Below, piece by piece: positions 1 through 11,223 of a DNA stretch of 64,000 bases; the first letter of the stretch is position 1; each line of letters opens with the position of its first letter. Under the pieces are notes generated by a model. It was not told where the DNA came from. It saw nothing but the letters and a program-made list of their open reading frames with translations, and did no database searches. The stretch is from Vermamoeba vermiformis. Taxonomy: Eukaryota; Tubulinea; Echinamoebida. A program made the position numbers and the translations under genes. The stretch is from the NCBI GenBank assembly GCA_045837725.1, contig JBEWZL010000266.1:496001-560000 (forward strand), read 5' to 3'.

Positions 1-289
1 ATGACAGGTGTCGCTCGGTATTTATAGGACGCTGTTGCCCGAGATTGATTTGTAATTGTAATATTTAGATCAGTAATCTAGCTTTGCTAACCGACCTGGC
101 AATTCTATTCGGAGATAATAGCGCCGTGGAGCCGATCCCACCCTCTATTATCAGGTTGAAACTTTTATGGTAAAAGCGTGAGTTAGTTAGGGAACAAGAC
201 GATATCCGTTCTTAATCGTCAAAGCACTAACGACGTCTTTTTTTGGATTTTTGATCTTATTGTCTGTGTGATCTTACAAAAGAAGCATC
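1..289. other. 5' flank of INTS11, no gene seen
   Basis: No convincing coding or RNA gene is visible. The stretch is the upstream region of the plus-strand INTS11 gene and probably holds its promoter and 5' UTR. A T-rich run followed by GG lies just before the start codon. Anything that began left of the window cannot be judged. Confidence 0.5.
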
Positions 290-3200
290 ATGTCGCAAAT
301 CAAAGTAGTACCATTAGGTTTGTCTACAAATATACGTTCTGTAATCATCTGACCTTGTGTGATGAAGGTGCTGGACAGGATGTCGGACGAAGCTGCGTAG
401 TCGTCACAATTGGAAACAAAAATATAATGTTTGATTGTGGTATGCACATGGGGTACAACGATGAAAGGTAAAGAGTTGGCAATACAATTTGCGACAAGAT
501 CCGAGTTATAAAAATTACCAAAAAATACCAAATTATTCTAAAATACAAATTATAGTTATATATGGTGCGGGTATAATATTTAGACCTTTAATTAAATATT
601 TGTATAATTATAGGCGGTTTCCTGACTTCAGTTATTTGTCGAAGAACAAAAATTTCGATAACGTCATTGATTGCGTTATTATCTCGCATTTGTATCCTTT
701 AAACAATTATTACAATCATATAATTTAATATTATCATTCGGTTATGTTGTTTTACCTTCACTTTGCTAACAATAGCCACTTGGATCACTGCGGCGCGTTG
801 CCTCATTTTACAGAGATGTTAGGGTACGTTTAATTCCTCGAAATTATCGTTTAAATATTAAAATTGATGTAAATACTGTATTTAGGTACAATGGACCCAT
901 CCTGATGACAGTAAGAAAAAATCAATCGTTAGTCGCTCGTATCATGTCATTTAATAGTACTTATATAGCATCCCACGAAAGCTATATGCCCTATATTATT
1001 AGAAGATTACAGAAAAATTACAGTAGAACGCAAAGGCGAGACGAATTTTTTCACCTCGCAAATGATCAAAGATTGCATGAAGAAAGGTACGTCGGGAGCT
1101 TGTCCAAAATCACCATAATATCAATATTATCGCATATTTTATGCTTGCAAATGCGAGTTGTTGTATTAACCTAATTTGATCCAAAGTTACCGCCGTGAAC
1201 ATTAACGAGACCACGGAGATTGAAGAAGATTTTGAAGTGCGAGCTTATTACGCGGGACACGTAAGTTTTAATCCTTTTGTCAATATTTATACCAAGATCG
1301 ATCGGTGGTGCGCTTAGTGGTGAGATTCGCGATCAGTCTAAAACAGATTCTGTGAATCTGGTGAGAACGCATCTCAAACAAATCAACAATAATTCAATGA
1401 AACGTTTATTTTGAGCTAATTAAGATCGCGCAACCCTTTGGGCTTCGAGTCCAAGGGCTGTTCGTCTTTTGCACGACCACGTGTGTTCCGACAAATTTCT
1501 CTCAACAACGGTGCTGTAGTTTAACGGGAGAATCCCTGTCTTGGACACAGGAGACCTTGGTTCGACTCCAAGCAGCGCCTTTATCTTTTTGCCCTTAATA
1601 CTGTTTTCAAGGAGCACCCGTCATGATGGTGATCGGTTAAGCAGCTCACGCCAAAGAGATTTTTTTTGGCATAATTAGGCTACAAGTTGTGAGAAATTAC
1701 TATGAAAAGGAAACCGATCACCACCGACGAGAGAACTGTGCAGTTCGTTGCAGCCAGAGTGTTGTTTCGTCAAACTCAATTCCCTCTACCACGTTGTCAA
1801 ACATGAGTTTATCTTATCCTGTGTTGCCGTACTCTAATCATACTGATTGCTCGCCTTTCTCTTTCGATCTGCCGACCTGACTTGGTCGCGCCCTTTCGTC
1901 CTGTCCCCTCGACGGACCAGTGAGGGCCGCGGTCATCAAACCGACCTTAGCTCAGTCGGTAGAGCGGAGGACTGTAGTGAAGCATCAATCCTTAGGTCGC
2001 TGGTTCGATTCCGGCAGGTCGGATTCCTCTTTTTTGCCGTGCGCAGCTTCTTTTGCAAACGGCCTCGTCATCCTAGAGCAAAGCCGCCATGGGCAAGAGA
2101 TTGCTTTAATTTTTTTTGGCTCCGGATATTCATCTTCATCATTTTTGTTACCGAACAACTAGGTTTATCTTGGTTCAAACCTTGTACTTGGGTACCGAAG
2201 GAGACAGCCGAAAAAACGGCCTGAGACTCGTTCTTTTTGACGACTTCGTTTGTTCTCGGTTGCTCGCTTTCAAGTGAGGGGGCGTAGCTCCAACGGTAGA
2301 GCGGCGGATTCCAGGTCCGATGGTTGCGTGTTCGAATCACGTCGCCCTCATTACCTTTTTTTTGCTTGACCGCTGATTAGTTTGTCATCAAGTCTTCGTT
2401 TTTCTTCGTCTGCCGATACTTTAAACGAACTTTTTTTTGGCCTCGATCTGACCTATGGCGGTTATGGTAGTGCTAGTTACTCAACTGGTTATTAACTATT
2501 TGTTATCGAATAGGTACTTGGAGCTGCCATGTTCTACGTGCGTGTTGGTTCGCAGAGCGTGGTGTACACAGGTGACTACAACATGACTCCTGATCGCCAC
2601 TTGGGCGGTGCTAGCATTGAGAAATTGCGGCCCAATTTGTTAATTACTGAAACTACGTAAGTAATATGCATCAATGATAGGTTTATCGTGCTTCCATGAG
2701 ATAATATTGCTGCGCCACATTTTTTTTGGGATGTGATCCGGAAATTTGTACTGAGCATTCTACAATAGGTATGCAACAACTATTCGAGATTCAAAACGCA
2801 TTCGCGAGCGAGATTTCTTGAAAAGAGTGCACGAGACAGTCGAGAAAGGAGGCAAAGTCCTCATTCCTGTCTTCGCGCTTGGTCGAGCTCAAGAGTTGTG
2901 TATTTTGATCGACGCATATTGGGAACGTATGAATTTAAATGTTCCTATTTATTTCTCTGCAGGTATGATTTTTTGCGGTTCGTAACGGATGCAGATCGTA
3001 CTAACAGCACTTTAGGCTTAACCGAGAAAGCCAACTTGTATTATAAGCTATTCATCAACTGGACCAATCAAAAGATTAAGAACACGTTTGTCAAGCGAAA
3101 TATGTTTGACTTTAAGCACATCAAGCCGTTCGAAAGATCTTTCGCCGATCGACCTGGACCAATGGTTCTATTTGCAACTCCGGGCATGTTGCACGCTGGT

Positions 3201-4725
3201 ATGAATATAAAACTATAATATAATGCTATTTTATCATTATTTTCAATAACAATTTTGACAAAAAAGATCTTTCAAACCTGCGCAGATCTACTTTGCGCAA
3301 TTTACGGATACCTTAATAATAGATAGAACTAACCCGCATTATAATATTAGGCACATCCTTGGAGGTCTTCAAAAAATGGTGCACAAGTGAGACTAATATG
3401 TGTATATTACCTGGCTATTGTGTGGTCGGAACAGTCGGCAACAAAATTTTAACGCAAAGCAATGTCGTACGTAAACTTATCAATTTTATTTCACCACCAC
3501 GACTAACTCAATACGAAAAAGACTATTGATATCGATAAGAAGACTAAAATTGAAGTTAAATGTCAAGTCAAAAGTTTGTCGTTCAGTGCTCACGCGGATG
3601 CGAAAGGCATTATGCAATTAATCCGACAATGTTGTCCTGATAATGTCATGTTAGTACACGGCGAGAAGGCTAAAATGTAAGTACTACAATAGATATCATA
3701 TTAACGAAATATTATCGATAAAAGATCTAACCTTTATTTTTCAGGGAATTTTTGCAACAGAGAATCATCAACGAATTTAAAATTCCGTGTTATTCACCTG
3801 CAAACGGCTGTACGCTAGTTATCAATCCAGCTTCAAACAGAGAATCAATTGCAAACATGATTCCAGTCGAGGCATCAAACTACTTGATTGAACAGCAATT
3901 TGAACATGATGACTTTGATGACGATTGTTATGAGGGGCCTAGAGGCATCGGAGATTTCGAGGATTTATTCAAGTCAGGTACGTACCGAAAGTGACACGTG
4001 GCACTCGATATTCTTCACAAATTTGAATATCGTGTCAACTTTTTCAAAATCAAGATTGATTTCTAACGTACAATATTATGCAGAATTTTGGGAAACAATG
4101 ATGGAAGACGCTGAAGATGATGAAAATCTCGTTCATGATCTACCGACCGGTGAACTGACAGCGCCAATCAACGCTGTAATTGTAGCAGACAAACCTCTCG
4201 ATGACACGGTACGACTACTTAGACTTATGACACGTGTCATTCGTTCAGTGAACGGAGAGATACACACGTGTCATTACTTTTTGCAAGTGTAAAAATGTCA
4301 TTCTAATTTCTCATAGAATGTCAAGCTCAAGTTGTTAGACATCAACGAGGCGTCAAGAGAACTTGGTGTGCCTCAACACAGTTTGCGATTCAACAGCACA
4401 GTGACTTTGAACCACCCACTGGATAAACCAGCGTTACTAAACAAAATTGAGGAAGAGCTGAAAAGGTGAGGGACGAAAATTCTATTATGAAAATTATTAA
4501 TCTGATTGTTTTACAGCCAAAAACTCCGCGATAAAATATCCGAATTTGACGGTTCAATTTTTCTGCGGTCGATAGAATTCAAATTGCATGAACTTGCTCA
4601 AAACAAGATTAAAATGTCATGGTTGTATGAAGTAAGTGCTATCGCGATATGATTAAAAATATATTAATATTTATTAATAGGACGAGGATTTGGCTGACTT
4701 TATTTTATCGTCCCTAAGTCAATAA
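290..4725 (+). CDS. INTS11: Integrator complex subunit 11 (snRNA 3'-end endonuclease)
   Basis: This gene encodes the metallo-beta-lactamase/beta-CASP endonuclease of the nuclear Integrator complex, which cleaves snRNA and other Pol II transcripts. The spliced reading starts MSQIKVVPL at 290, and a 50-base intron (318-367) leads into GAGQDVGRS. Visible in order are DCGMHMG, the zinc signature [12 protein letters not shown] (split by an intron near 690-775), [85 protein letters not shown] and [11 protein letters not shown]. The C-terminal INTS9-binding part is present and ends [19 protein letters not shown]. The match to INTS11 rather than CPSF73 is clear across the full length. Introns number about a dozen and are mostly 50-130 bases, but the one at 1261-2513 is 1,253 bases and carries three tRNA genes. 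The true start lies in a 28-base first coding exon, so simple open frames miss it. Confidence 0.96.
1510..1580 (+). tRNA. tRNA-Pro (anticodon TGG)
   Basis: A 71-base cloverleaf. The acceptor stem pairs GGTGCTG with CAGCGCC. The anticodon stem CCTGT/ACAGG closes the loop CTTGGAC, which gives anticodon TGG. The T arm is CTTGG-TTCGACT-CCAAG, and a T run follows at 1586-1590. The D stem is weak. Residue A37 is unusual for proline, so the isotype is less sure than the tRNA call itself. It lies inside an INTS11 intron, on the same strand. Confidence 0.78.
1586..1590 (+). terminator. Pol III T-run terminator of tRNA-Pro
   Basis: Five T residues start six bases after the tRNA 3' end, at the usual place for Pol III termination. 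The bases GC follow, as they do after the other two tRNA terminators nearby. Confidence 0.7.
1660..1670 (+). repeat. T8GGC motif copy 1, 80 bases after tRNA-Pro
   Basis: An exact TTTTTTTTGGC lies 80 bases past the end of tRNA-Pro. The same 11-mer recurs about 80 bases after tRNA-Tyr and tRNA-Trp. Function is unknown; a second Pol III stop or a downstream element are guesses. Confidence 0.6.
1941..2023 (+). tRNA. tRNA-Tyr (anticodon GTA) with a short intron
   Basis: The acceptor stem CCGACCT/AGGTCGG is perfect and the discriminator is A. The D arm is CTCAGTCGGTAGAGC and the T arm CTGG-TTCGATT-CCGG. The anticodon stem-loop reads GGACTGTAG, then about ten extra bases, then ATCCTT. This places an intron just 3' of the anticodon, where nuclear tRNA-Tyr genes usually carry one. 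It is the second of three tRNA genes inside the long INTS11 intron. Confidence 0.95.
2030..2035 (+). terminator. Pol III T-run terminator of tRNA-Tyr
   Basis: Six T residues begin seven bases after the tRNA end and are followed by GC. Confidence 0.75.
2110..2120 (+). repeat. T8GGC motif copy 2, 87 bases after tRNA-Tyr
   Basis: An exact second copy of TTTTTTTTGGC, at nearly the same distance from its tRNA as copies 1 and 3. Confidence 0.6.
2278..2350 (+). tRNA. tRNA-Trp (anticodon CCA)
   Basis: The acceptor stem GGGGGCG pairs with CGCCCTC (one G-T pair) and the discriminator is A. The anticodon loop TTCCAGG gives CCA. The T arm GCGTG-TTCGAAT-CACGT closely follows that of eukaryotic tRNA-Trp. 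There is one mismatch at the base of the anticodon stem. A run of eight T residues follows at 2356. Confidence 0.92.
2356..2363 (+). terminator. Pol III T-run terminator of tRNA-Trp
   Basis: Eight T residues start six bases after the tRNA and are followed by GC. Confidence 0.78.
2431..2441 (+). repeat. T8GGC motif copy 3, 81 bases after tRNA-Trp
   Basis: The third exact copy. A near copy (T8GGG) lies in the next INTS11 intron at 2720-2730, with no tRNA before it, so the link to tRNA genes is suggestive only. Confidence 0.6.
4228..4239. promoter_or_regulatory. TGACACGTGTCA palindrome in an INTS11 intron
   Basis: A perfect 12-base palindrome with a CACGTG (G-box/E-box) core lies in an INTS11 intron. 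Related copies lie at 3991-4004 and about 4264-4274. Binding by a bHLH or bZIP factor is possible but not shown. Confidence 0.35.
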
Positions 4726-4774
4726 ATTGATGCTTGAAGAATAAACCGAGCAAAATACTTGATTGAATCATAAA

Positions 4775-7745
4775 CTATTTGTTGACCTTTCGTTTAGCTA
4801 AGAAATATCCACCAAGAGCAACGCCAATCAAGCCGGCAATAGCAGCACCAACAAACATCGTTCTCGTTTGACCAAACGTTGACCAATGCTTTTTCGCTTT
4901 GTCATTACGATAGCTATTAATCCGCTCCACGAGTTGTCGCTCTGCTTCTTGTTTCAGCTCTTCAACTGGTGCGCTCAAATCAAATTTAAAACCGAAGAGG
5001 GCAACCAATGGGCCCCCAACGATTGCCTCTCGTATGTTTGTCCTGGTAGGGAGTTTTTTTAGCGTTTCTTCGAAAAATTTGAGTTCGAGCTCTTTTGTGA
5101 TCAATTTTTTGTTCTCTTTTGCTACTGCATGCAAGTACTCTTCTTTCGATGAAAAATTATCTGGTGAGAGCTTCAGCTTGAAAATGCCGTAAACAACGTA
5201 ACAGTCTAATTCTTGGTGAACTACGGACATGTCTTCGGCTGGCAGCTGTTTTGTGCATGCGGATAAACACTCCTCAATTATAAGTTGGGCAAATATGACG
5301 TTAAAAGGACTTGGCTTCGGGTAAGGTGATGGCGACGCGCTCATTTTGTTGTATAAATTGCGTACTGTCGTTAATAGCATGTCACATAGTAGTTTGTCCT
5401 CACAGGAAATTTTCTGAAATTTACGTTAAAAATTGATTTCTTGGAGAATTTAGTTATACTGATTACCTTCATAATGTTGTATTCATCAACCTTGTGGGCA
5501 ACACTTTGACACCCGCGATGAATCATCATTTCGTTGAGAGCAGCTAATCGGAGCCTAAATTACGGTTAATAATTAAGTAGTAAGTAAAGTATTTGATTTG
5601 ACGAACTTAAGCAATATCAGAAGGCAGTGGAAGTTAAAGTCTTCTGTGGTTTGATATTGTTCTTGCGGATCTAAAATTCTTCGCATAACTGGTTTTGTCC
5701 AAAACTCGCCGTTATCAATTGGCCGCTCAATAGAGACTATAAATTTTTTAATTACATTCATTTTGGCGTAAAATTAAGGTACTTACAATATTCCAGTTCG
5801 GCCAGCAGGTGAACGGCCCATTCATACTACAAATTTTAAGGTTTGGCTCGAGCTAACAAGGAAAAAAAACTTACGTTTGCAAAAGTCAGCTCGACTAATT
5901 CGTCCGCATGAAGTTTGACGAAGTACAAGCACCGTTCATGAAACCAAGAGTCAATGATATTCTCGGCCACATTAATTTTTTCAAGCCACGGCATAGTTCT
6001 GAAGCCCTAGTATTACGATGTTAGATTTCAATTGAAGCACTTTGTTGATTCGATTAAATTTACTGGAATTTGTTGTTCGATGCTCGGCGCGACTGCTTCC
6101 AGAAGTTTGTCAGCCTGTTTGATTTCTTCATCCGTAGTTCTATTGCGAAAATAGTTATTTTAATATTTATAACTTTCTCTGCATTAAGGACTTCGGCAAG
6201 CTAATTAAGGCGATATGACATCATTTTAAAAGTTCGCTGGTCCGTTGGACTTGCTTTGTCTTCCACTTACAGTTTTCGGAACGTTTCTACGGAGTTAAGA
6301 ATCATGCGAAAATATTCCAAGTCCGCAAGGTCTTGGCTTTCAATCGTAATTCTGGTTTCTGGATGTGGAACGCCATACGACAGCAAATAGCAGAACGAAG
6401 GCAGAGAGAATGGAGGCTTGGGCAAATTCCTATCAGAAGTGTAATAGTAGGGAGATTTCTTCGTATATTCCTCGTCGGGGATCGCGATCAGATGCGAAAC
6501 AACTAAACAGGAATTAGGGGAAGATTTTAAACTAAAATGATCGTACTTATTTCCGAGAATAATCGGAGTGACATTTTAGGCTGCTCTTTGCTCTGTTGAT
6601 ACTTAAGCAGATCGAACTCAAACGGATGTCCTCCCATGTTAACCGCCACTTCGTCTTGGAACAGCGAGATCGTTGCGTGTAGGCTTTTCAAATTTTTTAA
6701 CGGCTGGTCATCACTATTCTTCGTAGCTTCATAAACAAGATTTCCATTTTTGGTAAAAAACAATGAATTCCTTGCGAAGTTGATTCCAAAGCCCACTGGC
6801 TCAATAATTTTTAATTCAATAGCAGAATAATAATAATATAATACGTTACTTACGTGTATCTCCCACTTCAACAGCGGTTCCTACAGCGCAGATCATCGAA
6901 AAATCGCATTCCAGAAACACATCTGGAACTGTCGATATTCCGTATGAGCTTCTCGCTGATCCGACATATGATGAAGATCCTTCTAATGCCCCGCCAATGA
7001 TGGTGCACTGTAATTCAAAAGATCTGACGTTGCGTTATGAATTGGGGAGTTTGGGGGGGGTGGGGGGCCCCCCCTACTTTGTAATCAAAAACAAAATGTT
7101 TAGGTTTACGTACGGAGGTATCTTTAGAAATTCGACTTCAAAGTAAGCCGTGCTGAAATTGCCAATAGGATGAGGGTACAAAATGGTATCGCTTTGCACG
7201 ACCTAAATGATTGATTAGTATTGCAGGATCTCGATCGGGATAGTGTGAATTAGAAATAAGTAAGAAATGAACTCACCGCAGCAAAGCATAGTTCATCGAG
7301 CTTAGTATAGTCCATAGGCACCGGCAAGCTTTTGATTTGATTTTTCTCAATGCTAACTTGTTGAGATCTGTAGGTACCGATAAATTTCGCGTTGCGAAGC
7401 TTATCTCGAATGTATGACGCGATTCTGAACTCTTTTTTCCACTCAATGCTTTTTTGTACATTATTTTTCAGAATAGCGCCATGTCTGCCTTGAACGGGCG
7501 TCTCTAAAATTCGTAATCAGATCAATAATTTAATCCGAAAATTCCAAAAAATTACCTAATGCACCCCAACGGAATATTTTACGAGCTAGTTGTTCCCAAA
7601 GGCCATGTTGATCGTCAAACAATTTCAGATGCGTTGAATTAATACAATAGAAATTGATTATAGTTGACGTTGGGCAATATAACAATAGATCGACTAATAT
7701 TTCGTGAGGGACGAGCGTGAATATCGATTGCGTTGAGGTATCCAT
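4775..7745 (-). CDS. F-box / SPRY-domain protein with C-terminal membrane anchor
   Basis: A multi-exon minus-strand gene. The start chosen is MDTSTQSIFTLVPHEIL (ATG at 7745), which opens an F-box (about residues 9-50). A SPRY (B30.2) domain follows over several exons, with the typical PVGFGINFARNSLFFTKNG near 6750. The later part is helical and unrecognised. The last exon ends in a glycine-rich hydrophobic helix (MFVGAAIAGLIGVALGGYF) and the basic tail LAKRKVNK, which looks like a tail anchor. F-box proteins recruit substrates to SCF ubiquitin ligases, and SPRY is a protein-binding fold, so a membrane-bound substrate receptor is the natural inference. Exon joins in the middle (5400-6500) were read by eye. 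The F-box/SPRY part and the anchored C-terminal part could be two genes, but no clear stop or start separates them. Confidence 0.72.
7044..7074. repeat. G-run/C-run tract within an intron
   Basis: Runs of G4, G8 and G6 are followed directly by C7, inside an intron of the F-box/SPRY gene. The G6/C7 junction can fold back on itself and the G runs could form a quadruplex. It stands out in AT-rich introns. Confidence 0.6.
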
Positions 7746-7904
7746 TTGAAGAGTCAAAAAATCGAGTGACCAGATTTTTTAAGGCAGCTTAAGTCTAGTG
7801 TGAGTTCACGTAAAATAGTGATCACTATGGAAATTTCACCTTGTAGACGATCTGTATTTATTCGACTATGATGTTCCATTGACTTCAGTTTAAATTTATC
7901 GGAT

Positions 7905-10900
7905 CTACATGTCGTTTTCAATCTCTCTACTTGCTTCAGCTTCTTCTACTAACCTCTTTAATCCTTGAATATTTTGAGGCAATAACCGTTGGTGCATCAA
8001 GTAGCTTTCAACAACGTCAATCACCCTATTTGGACAATCAATCATCGCTTGCAACAACTCAAGTTGATTTGGCTTAAGCGCTGAGCCAATGATCGGCTTG
8101 CCAAAGTCAATTTCGAATTTGAACGCAGTGTCCACTAACACTCGAACCAGCATAAATTTGTCAATATGGTGGGTTTCTCTGTTTAAAACGTCAAAATGTC
8201 AAAGTACGAAAAAAAATACTATGGCACTTACAGATGCTTAAATCTTTGTAACAGCGCTGGAAATGCTAGTTCTGACTTAATCATTCCCAATAAGTAGATA
8301 GTATCAGTACTTTCGTCGTCTAACAGCGCATCAACTAAGAATTTTGGAGTTGCCTCACAATAGTGCAGGTAAACCCTCGCCAAACCAGCCACAATCGAAA
8401 GAGGCGACACACCTAGAAAAAAAATATCAGCGAAAGAAATCGTTAGTAATTTCTAGGTACCATTAGCTTTGAATTGCTTCCATTGGTCCAAGAAATATTC
8501 CAAACATTCATCACGTGGCGCTATTCTTGGGTACAAATAGCTCAGCGACCATAACATTTCGCCTTTAGTGGACCAATCGGAGTTCTTTTCGATTGCTTGT
8601 TTGAGAACCGGAACTGCTCCGAGATCGACTGCCTTGTCCAGCAACGGCAAAATTTTACACGCTTCACTCACACCTATTATCATATTCAATTAAATCCAGC
8701 AATCTTAGTTAACGAATATTTGCACTGGCAGTGCATTATTTGAAGCACTGAGCGGCGGTACTTACAATGCAAATCATCGCCCAGCAACAGCTTGAATATA
8801 ATGTGTATATCTTTCTTCACAAAAGTGTGTATTTGATGCACGTATCCAGCGAATTCGTCTTGGCCTGGATTAGGATACATTTCGTTGACATCGTAGTACT
8901 CTTTTTTGTATAGAAATTCTTCGGGGTTGAAGTACAACATGCTTCTAATGAGCCTTAGCAACGCAGGGTTAATGGTGCTGGAGCAGTCCAGTATTTCCAT
9001 CAAAAACGGAACAACGTGCGGAGCCACTAATTCACGATCCGTGAGTGAACCCATCCAGACCGGGATCTTACCTGGAAATAATGACCCTTGGTGCACTACG
9101 TTCGAGTATATTATGCTAAGTCCATCATTCTGCGTATCATGATTCCTACTCGCTAATTTTCTGATTGCGTCAGGTACTTGAATCGCTGGTCCATAAGCGT
9201 CTTGTAGCTCTGACCAATCAACTTTGTCTAACCCCGCAAAAGTAGGATAGTTTTTAATTTCGCTAGTACTCTTATCTGCGAATATTGACAATGATTAGTT
9301 AACTGCAGTCTTGTAGGTGGATGTGGATCCGCGTAGACTTACTTGCCAAAAACTCTTGAAGCGAAGCTCTTTGGTTGCATGATAACCCATATGTAGATAG
9401 TTTTTTTTCAATGCCTTCAATAGACCAAATTTTGTTCATCTCAACAAGCTGCTCTAAAGATCTGACGACGAACGGCTGTAGTTCCGTTACTTTCATGCCT
9501 GGCTCAATTTGTCCGTTCAAAGTAACCTCTAAGAACAAATCGACGCCTCTGATTAAGGTTGTCATGCTCTCTTCATGAGCATCAAGATGTTGCAAATGAA
9601 TGATCGCCTGATCCATAAACCAATCGATGACCGGTGTCAATTTCGGAACAACCTTGCCTATATAACATTATTATATTAGTGTTTGCGTACCATCGACTAT
9701 TCAAAAAGCGGTACGTACTTATAATATTGATCAACGAGTGGTGCTTGAACGGAATAGAGCTGAGAAACTAAATGTTAACGAATGAAACTGCTTATCATTA
9801 AAGTAAATATAGTTAAATATGTATCAATGCGTCTATTGATGCTAATCGAATGAAATTTACCTCCAGATCTGATCGTAGTACTTCTGAAATTTTATATAGT
9901 CAGCTAATGCTGTAGCGACTGCTTGGCTCGACTAAAAGTTAAATCGTTAGTCTTATTTTCCACATACTATCGATTATTACCTTCGTAAAGCGGCGACTTG
10001 CAATAAAAATCGAGGCAGCTAGTTTGGCGAGGGATGGATCTGGCGTCGCCAAAAACTTCTCCGTCGTGAGTGCATGTAACTTAATATTATCAGCAGCCAT
10101 TCGATTTTCTTTTTTGTAAAGCGCCAAAAGTGCACAGGCCCTAAGAATCCGAATATTATTAAAGGTCAACTTAAAATCTTTCGCGTGGGATCTACTTACC
10201 GGGTCTGATCGTCATCGTATTTTTCCGAAATTTCCGTTAATGTTTCCAAAATGATGTTATCACTATCGGTAGAGTGCACTTTCAAGCTGCTCATTAAATA
10301 GCAACAGCCTTGAATAAACTTCGGGTCATCTGTTCAAAATTAATACGGATCTCTGGCCAAGCCGGGATTACAAATTTGATAGAATTATTTGCTTACCTTT
10401 TTTGTCAATTTGGTCGATTATTTCGTCGAGATGCTTGTAAGTTGAATCGGACAATCGGTAAAGTGGAGTAGTCCAGTCCATCTCATTTTTTCGACCATCC
10501 GTTACCAAATGAGTAAGATCGATCATTTCTGCGCAAGAAGGTAAGCTTGGTTCTTCAAAAATCAAATATAAAACAATACGGTACCTGAAAGAAGGGATCC
10601 TTTTTGTAACGCATCCGAAACTAAAATTTCGAAGACCGAGTTGTTCACTACAACATTAATACTTAATTCCTCGCAATATAAATATTTTTGTATGCCTACC
10701 TGTCGCAAGCAAATCACAGAGCAATTTTGTGTTCTCGCCCACGCTTTTTAATCGTTCAAAAACGGAGCAAAAATTAAAGATCAACGATTTTCTAGCGACC
10801 GTTAAGTCTTCTTCGCTTTTGCTGGTCTTTAAAGTCTGTAATAAATTCGGTACTAATAAGAAAAACAAAATTAATTTTAAAAATTTGAGGATTGCATAAT

Positions 10901-11038
10901 TATTAATAGTTTACGAAAAGACTATTATTAATAAAAAAAACGCAACGTCTTACTATTTTTTACCCAGTCTCCAATGTGTCGATACTTCTTCCAAGTTTTA
11001 TCTGATGCAATGCTACTGCCAATGTCTTGTTGCTGCAT
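7905..11038 (-). CDS. HEAT/ARM-like helical repeat protein, function unknown
   Basis: About a dozen minus-strand exons encode an alpha-helical protein with no recognised catalytic motif. Paired amphipathic helices such as LVAPHVVPFLMEILDCS, ACKILPLLDKAVDLGAV and PLSIVAGLARVYLHYC look like degenerate HEAT or armadillo repeats. I chose ATG at 11038 (MQQQDIGSSIASDKTWKKY), which splices into NLLQTLKTSKSEEDLTVAR. A longer open frame starts at 11220, but its sequence is not protein-like and it would start only three bases after the stop of the upstream gene. The protein ends LVEEAEASREIENDM. A scaffold or transport adaptor role would fit the fold, but nothing shows a partner. Confidence 0.72.
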
Positions 11039-11223
11039 TTTGATGGTGTACTATTGTAACCAAGGGATCCCTGTTCGATAATGTCTACAATGAAGAATAA
11101 TGATCGTGAAAAGTACCGTTGGGAACTTTCATGAAAGTCCCGATTTGGCAACTTGTGATTTCTAGGAAATAAATTAACTAACCCGCCAGGTTTACATTGC
11201 GTTACACCGATAGATAACATTGC

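Noticed and set aside
1847-2340. Open frames across the tRNA-Tyr and tRNA-Trp genes
   Set aside because: They cover clear tRNA cloverleafs inside an intron and have no protein character.
1-5000. Apparent excess of GATC tetramers
   Set aside because: A hand count over the first 4.3 kb gave roughly 27 where about 15 would be expected; it was not counted over the whole window, so I make no claim.
10960-11220. ATG at 11220 as the start of the HEAT/ARM-like gene
   Set aside because: It would begin three bases after the previous stop and its translation is not protein-like; MQQQDIGSS at 11038 splices better into the next exon.
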